Virus record (IMG/VR): IMGVR_UViG_3300009285_016359
Span: 1 to 31,365 of that record
Direction: 5' to 3' (one strand)
Source: a virus
DNA: 31,365 nucleotides
Below the pieces are notes generated by a model, which saw only the letters and a list, made by a program, of their open reading frames with translations, made no database searches and had not been told where the DNA came from. The translations under genes and the position numbers were made by a program. How positions within the stretch are numbered: the stretch's first letter is position 1; every line of letters starts with the position of its first letter. Shown here one piece after another: positions 1 to 6,092 of the stretch.

Positions 1-183
1 TTACCGAGATACCCTCTCTCCCACCTGTACGGGCTTGCCCAGGGGGATTCCCCGCTCGTTCATGGCGTTCTGTACATACTGCCAGTCCACCACCCCCACC
101 GGGAGCTTAACATCCGCGGACTTCGCCAGCAACACCGCTTTCCCGCCGTGCATGGTTTTCATCGGAATCGTTACGTTTTTCAT
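1..183 (-). CDS. small hypothetical phage protein (60 aa)
   Basis: I do not recognise this protein. The ORF is complete: the TAA stop lies at the window edge and the ATG is preceded by an AAGAGAGAAT ribosome-binding site at normal spacing. The product is basic, with no membrane segment and no cysteine motif. It is the last visible gene of a minus-strand series of very short genes (211..381, 436..660, 650..913, 934..1104) that share similar purine-rich start regions. Its position in an early-gene cluster suggests a small accessory protein, but nothing in the sequence shows its function. Confidence 0.65.
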   Translation of the reverse strand: MKNVTIPMKTMHGGKAVLLAKSADVKLPVGVVDWQYVQNAMNERGIPLGKPVQVGERVSR

Positions 184-210
184 GGTTCAATTCTCTCTTT
201 TGTTTTGTTG

Positions 211-381
211 CTACTTGGCGTTTACATTCAAGCACGCCACCACACCCGGCACGATGACACAGAAACCCTCTGTGGACGCAACTACCTCAGTCTTCCCCGA
301 TTTACTTGGGCCAAAGCGTTTGTTCAAGTCAATCTTGATTGTCAGCACGTTCTTGTTCACGTCCATCTCTACGTTTCGCAT
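211..381 (-). CDS. small conserved-looking protein with GPSxSGKT segment (56 aa)
   Basis: The ATG sits 7 nt after a strong AAAGGAGAG Shine-Dalgarno and the TAG stop is at 211-213. The protein alternates short beta-like stretches (VLTIKIDL) with the segment FGPSKSGKTEVVASTEG. From memory, this pattern (ID(L)..xGPSxSGKTxxxAST.G) recurs in many very short viral and archaeal hypothetical proteins. It is not a P-loop, because the GPSxSGKT stretch lacks the GxxxxGK spacing and the protein is far too short to be an ATPase. A copy of the 17-bp palindrome (402-418) lies 20 bp upstream of the start codon. Function unknown. Confidence 0.7.
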   Translation of the reverse strand: MRNVEMDVNKNVLTIKIDLNKRFGPSKSGKTEVVASTEGFCVIVPGVVACLNVNAK

Positions 382-401
382 GATTCTCTCCTTTGTTTTG
401 T

Positions 402-418
402 GCTAGGAATTCCCTAGC
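402..418. repeat. 17-bp palindrome, copy 1
   Basis: The sequence GCTAGGAATTCCCTAGC has 8-bp arms with one mismatch around a single central base. It lies between genes 436..660 and 211..381, 20 bp upstream of the latter's start codon and just upstream of its Shine-Dalgarno. As RNA it would form a 6-7 bp hairpin. It is one of five copies in the first 3.8 kb. Confidence 0.85.
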
Positions 419-435
419 GGGTTCCTGAGAACTAC

Positions 436-660
436 TTACCCTCTTTCTCGACCACATCTGAATATGATACTGAGTGTCAATAGAGACATCTTTGCATCAT
501 ACGCGAGCTTTTGGATGTACTGATCCGCTTTGCTCAAATCTCCTTGTTTCGGTTTCGGGTTTGTAATGGCTGTTAGCGCATCGAACAGATAATCCCCCGC
601 ATCCGATCTGTTCAATAGATCGTCCAAGTTGCCCAACTCTACCCCAAACTTAGTATCCAT
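436..660 (-). CDS. small hypothetical protein (74 aa)
   Basis: I chose the internal ATG at 660 because it follows a clear AAGGGGAG Shine-Dalgarno; a longer ORF to 702 has no comparable site. The start overlaps the 3' end of the upstream gene (650..913) by 11 bp, indicating translational coupling. The N-terminal half is acidic (GNLDDLLNRSDAGDYLFDAL) and probably helical; the C-terminus is basic. I recognise no family. It belongs to the leftmost minus-strand cluster. Confidence 0.65.
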   Translation of the reverse strand: MDTKFGVELGNLDDLLNRSDAGDYLFDALTAITNPKPKQGDLSKADQYIQKLAYDAKMSLLTLSIIFRCGRERG

Positions 661-913
661 TTTCTCCCCTTTGTAATCTACGCCATTGTGAACGTAGATC
701 ACGTTGATAGCGAGTCAGACTCACTCCGTTACAATGCGGAACGGGTCTATCTTTTTCGGGAACAACCTCACAGTTATATACCTCAGCACACCCCGCACGA
801 AGAGCATCCTCCAAGGTTAAATACACTGGGGTTGTCTCATTCCAATCTACACCGATGGGGGCATAACATCCCCGTCCTTTTGGATAGATCGCAAGAACTT
901 CTTGCGCAGTCAT
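650..913 (-). CDS. small hypothetical protein (87 aa)
   Basis: The ATG at 913 follows AAAGGAGAGAAAAT, a strong ribosome-binding site. A longer in-frame ORF reaching 1003 would run into the upstream gene and has no good site. The sequence begins MTAQEVLAIYPKG and ends in an arginine-rich tail (RDLRSQWRRLQRGENGY) that could bind nucleic acid. No family is recognised. The 3' end overlaps the next gene by 11 bp. Confidence 0.65.
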   Translation of the reverse strand: MTAQEVLAIYPKGRGCYAPIGVDWNETTPVYLTLEDALRAGCAEVYNCEVVPEKDRPVPHCNGVSLTRYQRDLRSQWRRLQRGENGY

Positions 914-933
914 TATTTTCTCTCCTTTCTTTT

Positions 934-1104
934 TCAAGTAGGAAGCTGGATTTCTTCCCGCGTAACCCGGAAGAAGTTCATCATGTAATGAACAGCTTCC
1001 CAAACGCTTGGGAATCCGCTTTCATGGAACACCACATCCATTTCAGCATCATCCGTTACGATTTCAGCCGTAAACTGACTGCCACTTTTCACTATCCTAC
1101 ACAC
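934..1104 (-). CDS. small hypothetical protein, GTG start (56 aa)
   Basis: GTG at 1102-1104 is preceded by GGAGGG with 8 nt spacing; the TGA stop is at 934-936, 20 bp before the next start. The protein reads MCRIVKSGSQFTAEIVTDDA and continues acidic and aromatic, a convincing compact domain with no membrane helix. A later in-frame GTG (codon 5) has only a poor site. Palindrome copy 2 (1126-1142) lies 21 bp upstream of this start, the same geometry as copy 1 relative to gene 211..381. Function unknown. Confidence 0.65.
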   Translation of the reverse strand: MCRIVKSGSQFTAEIVTDDAEMDVVFHESGFPSVWEAVHYMMNFFRVTREEIQLPT

Positions 1105-1125
1105 TTTTCAATCCCTCCATTTTCT

Positions 1126-1142
1126 GCTAGGGAATTCCTAGC
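1126..1142. repeat. 17-bp palindrome, copy 2
   Basis: The sequence GCTAGGGAATTCCTAGC has 8-bp arms with one mismatch and lies 21 bp upstream of the GTG start of gene 934..1104. It matches copies at 402, 2288, 2503 and 3739. Confidence 0.85.
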
Positions 1143-1158
1143 AGTTAACTTACCTAGA

Positions 1159-1304
1159 AGTACGTACCATGAGCACGTACTACTTTTTGCCCAACATACA
1201 ATCCACTTTGTTTCGCAAAGTGCTTTATGATGCAAAGTCCTCTGTGAAACAAAGTGGTGCTGTAAATGCTCTCCCTATCTAACTCTCTCTGGGTAGAGAG
1301 AGTT
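1159..1304 (-). other. hairpin-rich intergenic segment with mutually exclusive stems
   Basis: This spacer between genes 1279..1509 and 934..1104 holds three perfect inverted repeats. AGTACGT/ACGTACT pairs 1159-1165 with 1175-1181. A 12-bp stem pairs 1203-1214 (CCACTTTGTTTC) with 1246-1257. AACTCTCTCT/AGAGAGAGTT (1281-1304, loop of 4) overlaps the stop region of gene 1279..1509. The left arm of the 12-bp stem can instead pair locally (1204-1210 with 1216-1222, loop of 5), so two exclusive folds are possible in the transcript. No protein is encoded here. Confidence 0.6.
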
Positions 1305-1509
1305 CATTCAGCACAATGCGGAGCCGAAGCAGTGCGATCAGTGCTGTACCGCATGTGAGTACAAATTTCAAGTCATCAGGAGAAATGGTTCCTTTTGGTG
1401 ATTGGGATGTTACTGATTGAAGAGTTTCCATCAGTTCACCACCTACGCCATTATTAGCAAGCTGGACTTGCAGCCTTCCGAATTCATAGGCGAATAGTTG
1501 AGGTATCAT
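1279..1509 (-). CDS. small hypothetical protein (76 aa)
   Basis: The ATG at 1509 follows AAAAGGAGTAAAATAAGCC, a good ribosome-binding site. The protein has a moderately hydrophobic stretch in its C-terminal half (LTCGTALIALLRLRIVL, about residues 51-67) that could be a single amphipathic or membrane helix. No family is recognised. It is the first protein-coding gene after 1.1 kb of untranslated, structured DNA that appears to be transcribed from the promoter at 2637-2665. Its stop codon lies beside a perfect 10-bp hairpin. Confidence 0.6.
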   Translation of the reverse strand: MIPQLFAYEFGRLQVQLANNGVGGELMETLQSVTSQSPKGTISPDDLKFVLTCGTALIALLRLRIVLNELSLPRES

Positions 1510-2287
1510 GGCTTATTTTACTCCTTTTATTGGGTTTTATGCTTGTTTTTGGCTTACTGAAGAGAAGAGAAGGCAATGCAAGTAAGATGGAAATAAGGGT
1601 AAAACGGCATGTTATTTACCCGCTAACTGGCAAAGATAGCTTCACCTTCCTTGCATTGCTATTTCGTTTTAAGGCAAGGATATTCCAGTTTTGTTGAATA
1701 GAGCAAGCATAATCCTATTCCAACCCACGGCGTATTAGGCTTTCCGTTTACAACACCGATTTGCTTTATTTGTGCCACGGCAAGCATTCCACCAAGTACA
1801 CACGCAACTTACCCCGTTCCTGAGTTACGGCATGGGACTACCATGTGGTAACTCGTTTATTCATTTCACAGCGTGAATAAGCGTAGTTTTGCTGGTATTT
1901 CAGGGGAAAACTGGACTAGGGATACTACCCTGAAACTACCTGCTTACACTGATTCAGAGGCTTGATTCATGGCTTATTTAAGGCCAAGCGGATTGCTTCC
2001 TAAGCTATCATCCGCCGAATTCATGCGGTATGAGTAGAACATAACTGGGAATTACCGGGAGAGATACTATCCAATTCAATGCACAATGATTGAGTTATGG
2101 ATAATCCGGCCCGGATTTACCCTGCTTCACAAGGGGAACATACTACCTGGACTGTGTAGGGCCGTAGAGAGCCTTGTACGCAGTTTAGGGGTTATTTCCC
2201 AATGTATAGCCGATATTCCACATGAGAGATGCCGCACGTATATGGCTTGCGTGCTTTGCCCACAAATGCTTTCCTACACTGTGTACT

Positions 2288-2304
2288 GCTAGGGAATCAC
2301 TAGC
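2288..2304. repeat. 17-bp palindrome, copy 3
   Basis: The sequence GCTAGGGAATCACTAGC carries one mismatch between its 8-bp arms. It lies inside the 1.1-kb non-coding region, 215 bp from copy 4. Confidence 0.8.
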
Positions 2305-2502
2305 GATTCGCTTCCAGCATTGTTTGTGAAGTACTTGCCAATGACGTGTGGGCTTGGGTGTTTACTGAGATTCAACTATATGAAAGAAGTGGCTTACAAG
2401 TTTTCGGCGTGCTTTCATCATCCGCGTACTTACCTGTATTCAGCAAGCTGCATGCTTCGTGCGGGGAAGTACTTGGTAGCAGCTACCGTGGGGAACTGTG
2501 TT

Positions 2503-2519
2503 GCTAGGGAATCCCTAGC
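2503..2519. repeat. 17-bp palindrome, copy 4
   Basis: The sequence GCTAGGGAATCCCTAGC is a perfect palindrome around one central base. Outer stem bases TT/AA extend it, and a GGGAAC/GTTCCC pair encloses it, consistent with a larger RNA hairpin near the 5' end of the putative minus transcript. Confidence 0.85.
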
Positions 2520-2636
2520 AAATGGCGTGTTCCCGAACGTCGCGCCAAGTACGGATACCCGCGTTCATTTCATGCGTGCCCGCTTGCTCCACGGTGGAAG
2601 GGGAGTGAACTAGGCCAATCCATATCCACTATGTAT

Positions 2637-2665
2637 AGTATAACATAAAACGGCATGAATGTCAA
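2637..2665 (-). promoter_or_regulatory. sigma70-type promoter for the non-coding region
   Basis: On the minus strand TTGACA (2660-2665) is separated by exactly 17 bp from TATACT (2637-2642), with predicted start near 2630. It lies just downstream of the terminator of gene 2798..3541 and points into 1.1 kb without protein genes. Confidence 0.8.
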
Positions 2666-2744
2666 GCTAATAGAACTGTGTTCGTGATACACAGTGTAGT
2701 GGTAGAGTAGAGTGTATGGTGGAAGTGGGACAGAATCGAATGGG

Positions 2745-2782
2745 CAAAAGAAAAGCCCCGGAGTGGGTTAGACTCCGGGGCT
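2745..2782 (-). terminator. rho-independent terminator of gene 2798..3541
   Basis: A perfect 11-bp GC-rich stem (AGCCCCGGAGT/ACTCCGGGGCT, loop of 7) is followed on the minus strand by TTTTCTTTT. It lies 16 bp past the stop codon of gene 2798..3541 and isolates that gene from the promoter at 2637-2665. Confidence 0.85.
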
Positions 2783-2797
2783 GTAGGGCCATGTGGG

Positions 2798-3541
2798 TTA
2801 GATCACATGTTGCAATGGGGCACGCTGCACGAGCGACGACTGCGCTGCAAGCAACGCTTTGTCCAGTGCCTTGACGAGAGCATTGCGCGTTGTGACAGGA
2901 ATGCACTGCGCGTCTTTGCTGCATACCCATGATACGATATTCAGCACTGATTCTGAAACCCATTCCGGAATGGCCTTCAGGTTGACCGTGGTTGTGTCCT
3001 TGTCCTCGACTGTGTCCACCACTTCCTTGCCACTACGCGGGGCACGCGGGGGAAGCGTGCGCTTGTTTGCCGCAACCCGCGAAGTAGGGTCACGGTATTC
3101 ACGTTCAAGGTCAGCAAACAACCCGCGTGGACTTTTCGCAACAGACTGCAAGTACGCACGGACTTTCTCCGCGTCATACTGACACAAACGGTACACGGCG
3201 AGAATGTGTGAGATGACCACGCCAAACGGATGCTTCCCCGAATCGATTGCGGCCGTGCTGTATGCAGGTTCACCAATCGGACCTAACCATGCAGCAAGCA
3301 ACGACTTTTGAAACGCTGTGCTTGTTGTCGCAGTCGCTTTGTCATCGTTTGCAATGATGGACAGCACAGATGCCACGGAGAGCAATTTGATCAACGATGT
3401 GCTTTGCAGTGCCTTGCCTTGCTCATGTTGCGCAAGGCAATCGTTTCGTAACTTGACTTCTTCTTCACGCAGGCAGAGTGTGCGCCCGTTGCACGTGATT
3501 TCCTGCGCGAAGACTTCTTCAACGACTTGTTTCTTTTTCAT
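2798..3541 (-). CDS. hypothetical protein (247 aa)
   Basis: The ATG at 3541 follows AGAGGAAAGAATC; the gene has its own promoter (3668-3696) and terminator (2745-2782), so it is a monocistronic unit. The N-terminus is highly charged (MKKKQVVEEVFAQE). Residues about 50-100 include a hydrophobic helical stretch (LLSVASVLSIIAND). The middle, residues about 150-185, is arginine/lysine/proline-rich. The C-terminal 60 residues look helical (VSESVLNIVSWVCSKDAQ). I recognise no family. Its strong isolated promoter next to a candidate origin suggests an early-expressed regulatory or host-takeover protein, but that is inference. Confidence 0.7.
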   Translation of the reverse strand: MKKKQVVEEVFAQEITCNGRTLCLREEEVKLRNDCLAQHEQGKALQSTSLIKLLSVASVLSIIANDDKATATTSTAFQKSLLAAWLGPIGEPAYSTAAIDSGKHPFGVVISHILAVYRLCQYDAEKVRAYLQSVAKSPRGLFADLEREYRDPTSRVAANKRTLPPRAPRSGKEVVDTVEDKDTTTVNLKAIPEWVSESVLNIVSWVCSKDAQCIPVTTRNALVKALDKALLAAQSSLVQRAPLQHVI

Positions 3542-3667
3542 GATTCTTTCCTCTTTTCGCCGGTCTGCCTACCCCGTGCGTCAATCGCCGGGGAACGTGC
3601 ATTGTGCATGCTCCCCGTGGGTTTCTATGGCCGGTTTCAATTGTCAATGAACACTATCAACATATGC

Positions 3668-3696
3668 AGTATATCATGACCGGCGCTTCCTGTCAA
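3668..3696 (-). promoter_or_regulatory. sigma70-type promoter of gene 2798..3541
   Basis: TTGACA (3691-3696) and TATACT (3668-3673) on the minus strand are 17 bp apart. The predicted start near 3661 gives a leader of about 120 nt. That leader contains a possible 27-codon basic upstream ORF (ATG at 3602, good GGGGAG site) running out of frame into the main gene. Palindrome copy 5 lies 42 bp upstream of the -35. Confidence 0.85.
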
Positions 3697-3738
3697 GTAC
3701 TTTCCAGTATCTTTCAATAGGTTATTTTAATGCCAGTC

Positions 3739-3755
3739 GCTAGGGAATCCCTAGC
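3739..3755. repeat. 17-bp palindrome, copy 5
   Basis: The sequence GCTAGGGAATCCCTAGC is perfect and identical to copy 4. It lies upstream of the promoter at 3668-3696 and outside its transcript, which fits a DNA operator better than an RNA element for this copy. Confidence 0.85.
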
Positions 3756-3869
3756 ATCTGGTACAGCATATACATTGCTATATCCAAGCATAGGGGGGGG
3801 GAGTCTAGTTTACAGTATACAGATAGAGAGAGCAGAGTCGTTCTTACCAGCGATTATATATTCTGGTAC

Positions 3870-4110
3870 AAAATAAGCTATTTATAAAGTTGTATTAAAG
3901 CAACTCTTTATACTATATTCTACTCTACCCACGGTGATAGTTTCTCTGGGGAAAATAAGCTATTTAATAAGTTTATTTAATACAACTCTTCACTTTATAT
4001 AAAGCAACTTTATACTCTATTCACCTTTACCCACGTAGTTATACTCTCTGTGTCAAAATAAGGTTATTGTAAAAAAGTTGTTTTTATTATACCTATACCC
4101 ACCCCTATAG
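3870..4110. repeat. AT-rich degenerate tandem repeats; candidate origin or control region
   Basis: Three units begin with AAAATAAG (3870, 3952, 4055), continue with AAGTT and AACTCTTTATACT-like runs, and end with TACCCAC (3926, 4028, 4096). The units are about 102 and 68 bp apart and much more AT-rich than the surrounding genes. No ORF exists between 3542 and 4297, and divergent promoters flank the block. Iterated AT-rich DNA between divergent early promoters is typical of phage replication origins, but no initiator gene is recognised next to it. A 14-bp inverted repeat AGTTCT-GG-AGAACT follows at 4143-4156. Confidence 0.5.
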
Positions 4111-4214
4111 AAAATTTTTATTGGGTGTTTTTGCTGTGAAGTAGTTCTGGAGAACTTCTGGTGCTTAATATCTTGTGCTTGGGTTCTTATCTGGCTGGTG
4201 CTTTGGTGTAGAAT

Positions 4215-4248
4215 TGGGCTTGCAATGCTAGGGGCCCTATGATAGAAT
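4215..4248 (+). promoter_or_regulatory. promoter upstream of gene 4307..4897
   Basis: Two overlapping fits exist: TTGCAA (4220-4225), 17 bp, TAGAAT (4243-4248); and TTGGGC (4215-4220), 17 bp, TATGAT (4238-4243). The spacer contains GCTAGGGGCCCTA (4227-4239), which resembles half of the 17-bp palindrome, so the same binding protein could control this promoter. Confidence 0.55.
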
Positions 4249-4306
4249 AGGGCTTCGATGCACTATGAACCCGAAACCATGAAAAGCTAAATGGAGGATG
4301 TGTGTC

Positions 4307-4897
4307 ATGCAGGAACTTAACGAAGCGGAATACGTCGAGGTATGGACATCCAGGGACAAAAACACGTACAGGGTTGGGCTTGAAGCACCTGGGAAGGACG
4401 ATACGAAGCCTTCACCTGACGTACAGCGCATCCAGAACGGAGTGCTACGATATGTTACACGCATGTTCCTCAAGACGGACTATCTGCCGCGGATTGTACG
4501 CGCGCTGGAGGCGCGCGGGTACATTAAGCCAAATGAGCTTTTGCCTGGGAAACTGGGATACTGCATGCGGCTGGAGCGACTCCGGGAATCTTTGCTGATG
4601 GGTAGTTCGCACATAAGCATGATTACGCTGGACCAGGCCCATGCTACGGGCGCAGACGCAGAGGCTTTGGGAAAAATAGCGGCATTTAGCATTCCTTGCG
4701 CGGAAGAAGTTACATTCTTGCGTCATAGACCACAGTACGCCTTTATTTGCGGGGTGGAAATGAAATGTATCGATCACACATCTACGCTATGCACGCTGCA
4801 CCCGGTTACGTTTTTGTGGGTCCACCAGGAACTTGGGGTCTATCCCCCGGATGAGGTGGGCTTGGTGCTCCGGGAGGGGGTTGAGAAAGAAGCGTAG
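4307..4897 (+). CDS. hypothetical protein (196 aa)
   Basis: ATG at 4307 is chosen because GGAGG lies 9 nt upstream; an in-frame ATG at 4298 directly abuts that site. The protein is soluble, with a charged N-terminus (MQELNEAEYVEVWTSRDKNT) and a C-terminal half with scattered cysteines. No domain is recognised. It is the only plus-strand gene between two minus-strand blocks. It is transcribed from the promoter at 4215-4248 beside the AT-rich repeats, so a regulator or replication initiator is conceivable but unsupported by motif. Its 3' end overlaps the convergent gene 4806..5081 by 92 bp. Confidence 0.65.
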   Translation: MQELNEAEYVEVWTSRDKNTYRVGLEAPGKDDTKPSPDVQRIQNGVLRYVTRMFLKTDYLPRIVRALEARGYIKPNELLPGKLGYCMRLERLRESLLMGSSHISMITLDQAHATGADAEALGKIAAFSIPCAEEVTFLRHRPQYAFICGVEMKCIDHTSTLCTLHPVTFLWVHQELGVYPPDEVGLVLREGVEKEA

Positions 4898-5081
4898 CGA
4901 GTACTTCAAGCAGCCGGTCATGCGGCCATTGCGAATTGGCTGTAATACAGTGACACAGCGGAATCAAGCTACGGACTTCTGCCTCGCTTAGGCGCGGGAA
5001 GGCACGCTCCCACATTACTATGTAAAGTACGCCAATTTCATCCGGGTTTGCAAGCTCTTCGTTTAGTTTCTCGGAAATCAT
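4806..5081 (-). CDS. hypothetical protein with proline-rich tail (91 aa)
   Basis: The ATG at 5081 overlaps the stop of the upstream regulator-like gene in an ATGA arrangement, so the two are probably translationally coupled; a longer ORF to 5183 would lie inside that gene. Residues 1-65 look like a compact helical domain. The last 25 residues (PPPGAPSPPHPGDRP...) are proline/glycine-rich and coincide with the tail-to-tail overlap with gene 4307..4897. No family is recognised. It is the last gene of the operon running from 10.7 kb. Confidence 0.55.
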   Translation of the reverse strand: MISEKLNEELANPDEIGVLYIVMWERAFPRLSEAEVRSLIPLCHCITANSQWPHDRLLEVLATLLSQPPPGAPSPPHPGDRPQVPGGPTKT

Positions 5082-5470
5082 TTTGAGTTGGGTATGCACT
5101 CGATGGCCCGCCACAATCCATCCGGCCCTTTTGCAAACAAAGTTCCGGTATACTTGTGTAAAATCTGCCGTATACTGGACCAAGCCAGTCCGGTAGTGCG
5201 CCGGATGTCCATTGCACTCATTCCTTCTCCATCGGGAAGCGCGGCGAGTATTTCATAAATCTTGTGCTTATTGAGGCCGCGGACGGCCCGGCGCTTGGGT
5301 ATGGTCGTGGCAATTGTTTGCTCGGCGCGCAGCTTATCAATAAGCTCTTCGTTATGCCGAATCTTTCGATTTAGTTCCTCCTGGTCCCTAAGATAGTACA
5401 CATGCAACCGATCCAGTGTGTCCAGTAATATCTCTTTGCGGTTCGCTTCCATATTTTGTTCCTCGTTCAT
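5078..5470 (-). CDS. coiled-coil plus winged-helix-like DNA-binding protein (130 aa)
   Basis: The ATG at 5470 follows AAAAAGGAGAATAAACC, an excellent site. Residues about 5-50 form a charged coiled coil (RKEILLDTLDRLHVYYLRDQ...), followed by a basic linker (PKRRAVRG). Residues about 65-125 resemble a winged helix-turn-helix: HKIYEILAALPDGEGMSAMD, then a recognition-helix-like RRTTGLAWSSIRQILHKY, then a beta wing ending GLWRAIE. The arrangement suggests a dimeric or tetrameric transcriptional regulator. The family is inferred from pattern only. Confidence 0.65.
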   Translation of the reverse strand: MNEEQNMEANRKEILLDTLDRLHVYYLRDQEELNRKIRHNEELIDKLRAEQTIATTIPKRRAVRGLNKHKIYEILAALPDGEGMSAMDIRRTTGLAWSSIRQILHKYTGTLFAKGPDGLWRAIECIPNSK

Positions 5471-5565
5471 GGTTTATTCTCCTTTTTCAATTCAGCTAGT
5501 ATCCCTAACATACACATTAGAAACAGGTACGGAATACATATCGTCCGCGTCTTAAATCTCCTCAT
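5467..5565 (-). CDS. possible 32-aa membrane micropeptide
   Basis: ATG at 5565 to TGA at 5467 encodes a 32-residue peptide with a basic start (MRRFKTRT), a hydrophobic core (ICIPYLFLMCMLGILAEL) and a charged end. Its TGA overlaps the start codon of gene 5078..5470 as ATGA, like other junctions in this operon, and its last codons contain the Shine-Dalgarno of that gene. It lacks a strong site of its own, so it would depend on coupling to gene 5575..6090. It may be only a spacer. Confidence 0.35.
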   Translation of the reverse strand: MRRFKTRTICIPYLFLMCMLGILAELKKENKP

Positions 5566-5574
5566 TGGTTTGTT

Positions 5575-6090
5575 TTACCATTGCCCTTTATGAATTAGTC
5601 CAAGATGTAGCGGGGGTGGGAAACCGAGCCAGTCAACCAATGAAGACTCTGCATGCGCGGTTGCATGACCGATAACTTGAAGACTGTTCGGATGGGGCAG
5701 CACATGTAAATCGTGCAGCATTACACGTCCGATATTAAGTCCATAGGTCGAAAGCTTGTAAGACTTCCATAACTCCTCTTGTGCTGATTTCATAAAGTGT
5801 ATTGCAGGGATGTATATGCGTATTATACTACGATCAAATGGTATGTCGTTCAGTAGCAAATTATATTGATGCGGATTTTGTACTGTAGTTATGTGTGTAT
5901 CTACGAGGTATCCCCTTTCGTGTAACGCTTCTATAATAGCATTAATATACAAATCAAACATGACAGGAACGTAGCCCTTTAGCCATTCCCGTGTATAATA
6001 CTGCGTGTCGTCAACGGGTGACGTGTCGGGAGAAAAGTAAATATCGCCGATGCAGTACGGGCGCTTGCTGTAATTATATGGGAATTGCAT
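5575..6090 (-). CDS. hypothetical protein (171 aa)
   Basis: The ATG at 6090 is 2 nt after the stop of gene 6093..6557, whose end contains the AGAAGGAACC site. The protein starts MQFPYNYSKRPYCIGDIYFS and is rich in tyrosine, histidine and proline. A central stretch (LLNDIPFDRSIIRIYIPAIHF) looks like beta strands. There is no cysteine pair, P-loop or membrane helix and I recognise no family. The coding sequence is somewhat more AT-rich than the modules to the right. Confidence 0.65.
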   Translation of the reverse strand: MQFPYNYSKRPYCIGDIYFSPDTSPVDDTQYYTREWLKGYVPVMFDLYINAIIEALHERGYLVDTHITTVQNPHQYNLLLNDIPFDRSIIRIYIPAIHFMKSAQEELWKSYKLSTYGLNIGRVMLHDLHVLPHPNSLQVIGHATAHAESSLVDWLGFPPPLHLGLIHKGQW

Positions 6091-6092
6091 GA

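Larger units (their letters stand above)
1510..2631 (-). ncRNA. candidate large structured non-coding RNA or very long leader (about 1.1 kb)
   Basis: No minus-strand ORF of 60 codons exists here, and the two plus-strand ORFs lack ribosome-binding sites. A TTGACA-N17-TATACT promoter at 2637-2665 points into it. Many stems are visible: 1573-1582 with 1650-1659; GAGTTAC/GTAACTC (1822-1828/1848-1854) enclosing CATGG/CCATG; a 12-bp stem with one bulge (1894-1905 with 1928-1940); GCGGAT/ATCCGC near 1990-2015; AATCCG/CGGATT near 2103; and a stem enclosing palindrome copy 4. Several helices keep G-U pairs only if the plus strand is the RNA, so strand is uncertain; the promoter favours minus. Size and phage context recall GOLLD- or ROOL-type RNAs, but identity is unproven. 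Confidence 0.5.

Noticed and set aside
688-1230. Plus-strand ORF of 180 codons
   Set aside because: It is antisense to at least two small genes with good ribosome-binding sites and has no site of its own.
2086-2613. Two plus-strand ORFs (68 and 97 codons) in the non-coding region
   Set aside because: No ribosome-binding site, cysteine-rich random composition, and they contain the palindromes and hairpins; they oppose the promoter at 2637-2665.
2718-2752. tRNA 3' end with CCA on the minus strand (TTCGATTC...CCACCA)
   Set aside because: The presumed T stem does not pair and no acceptor, D or anticodon arm lies upstream; the sequence before it is the terminator hairpin.
402-3755. CRISPR array made of the 17-bp palindromes
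   Set aside because: Spacing is irregular (hundreds of bp), repeats are short and no cas genes are present.
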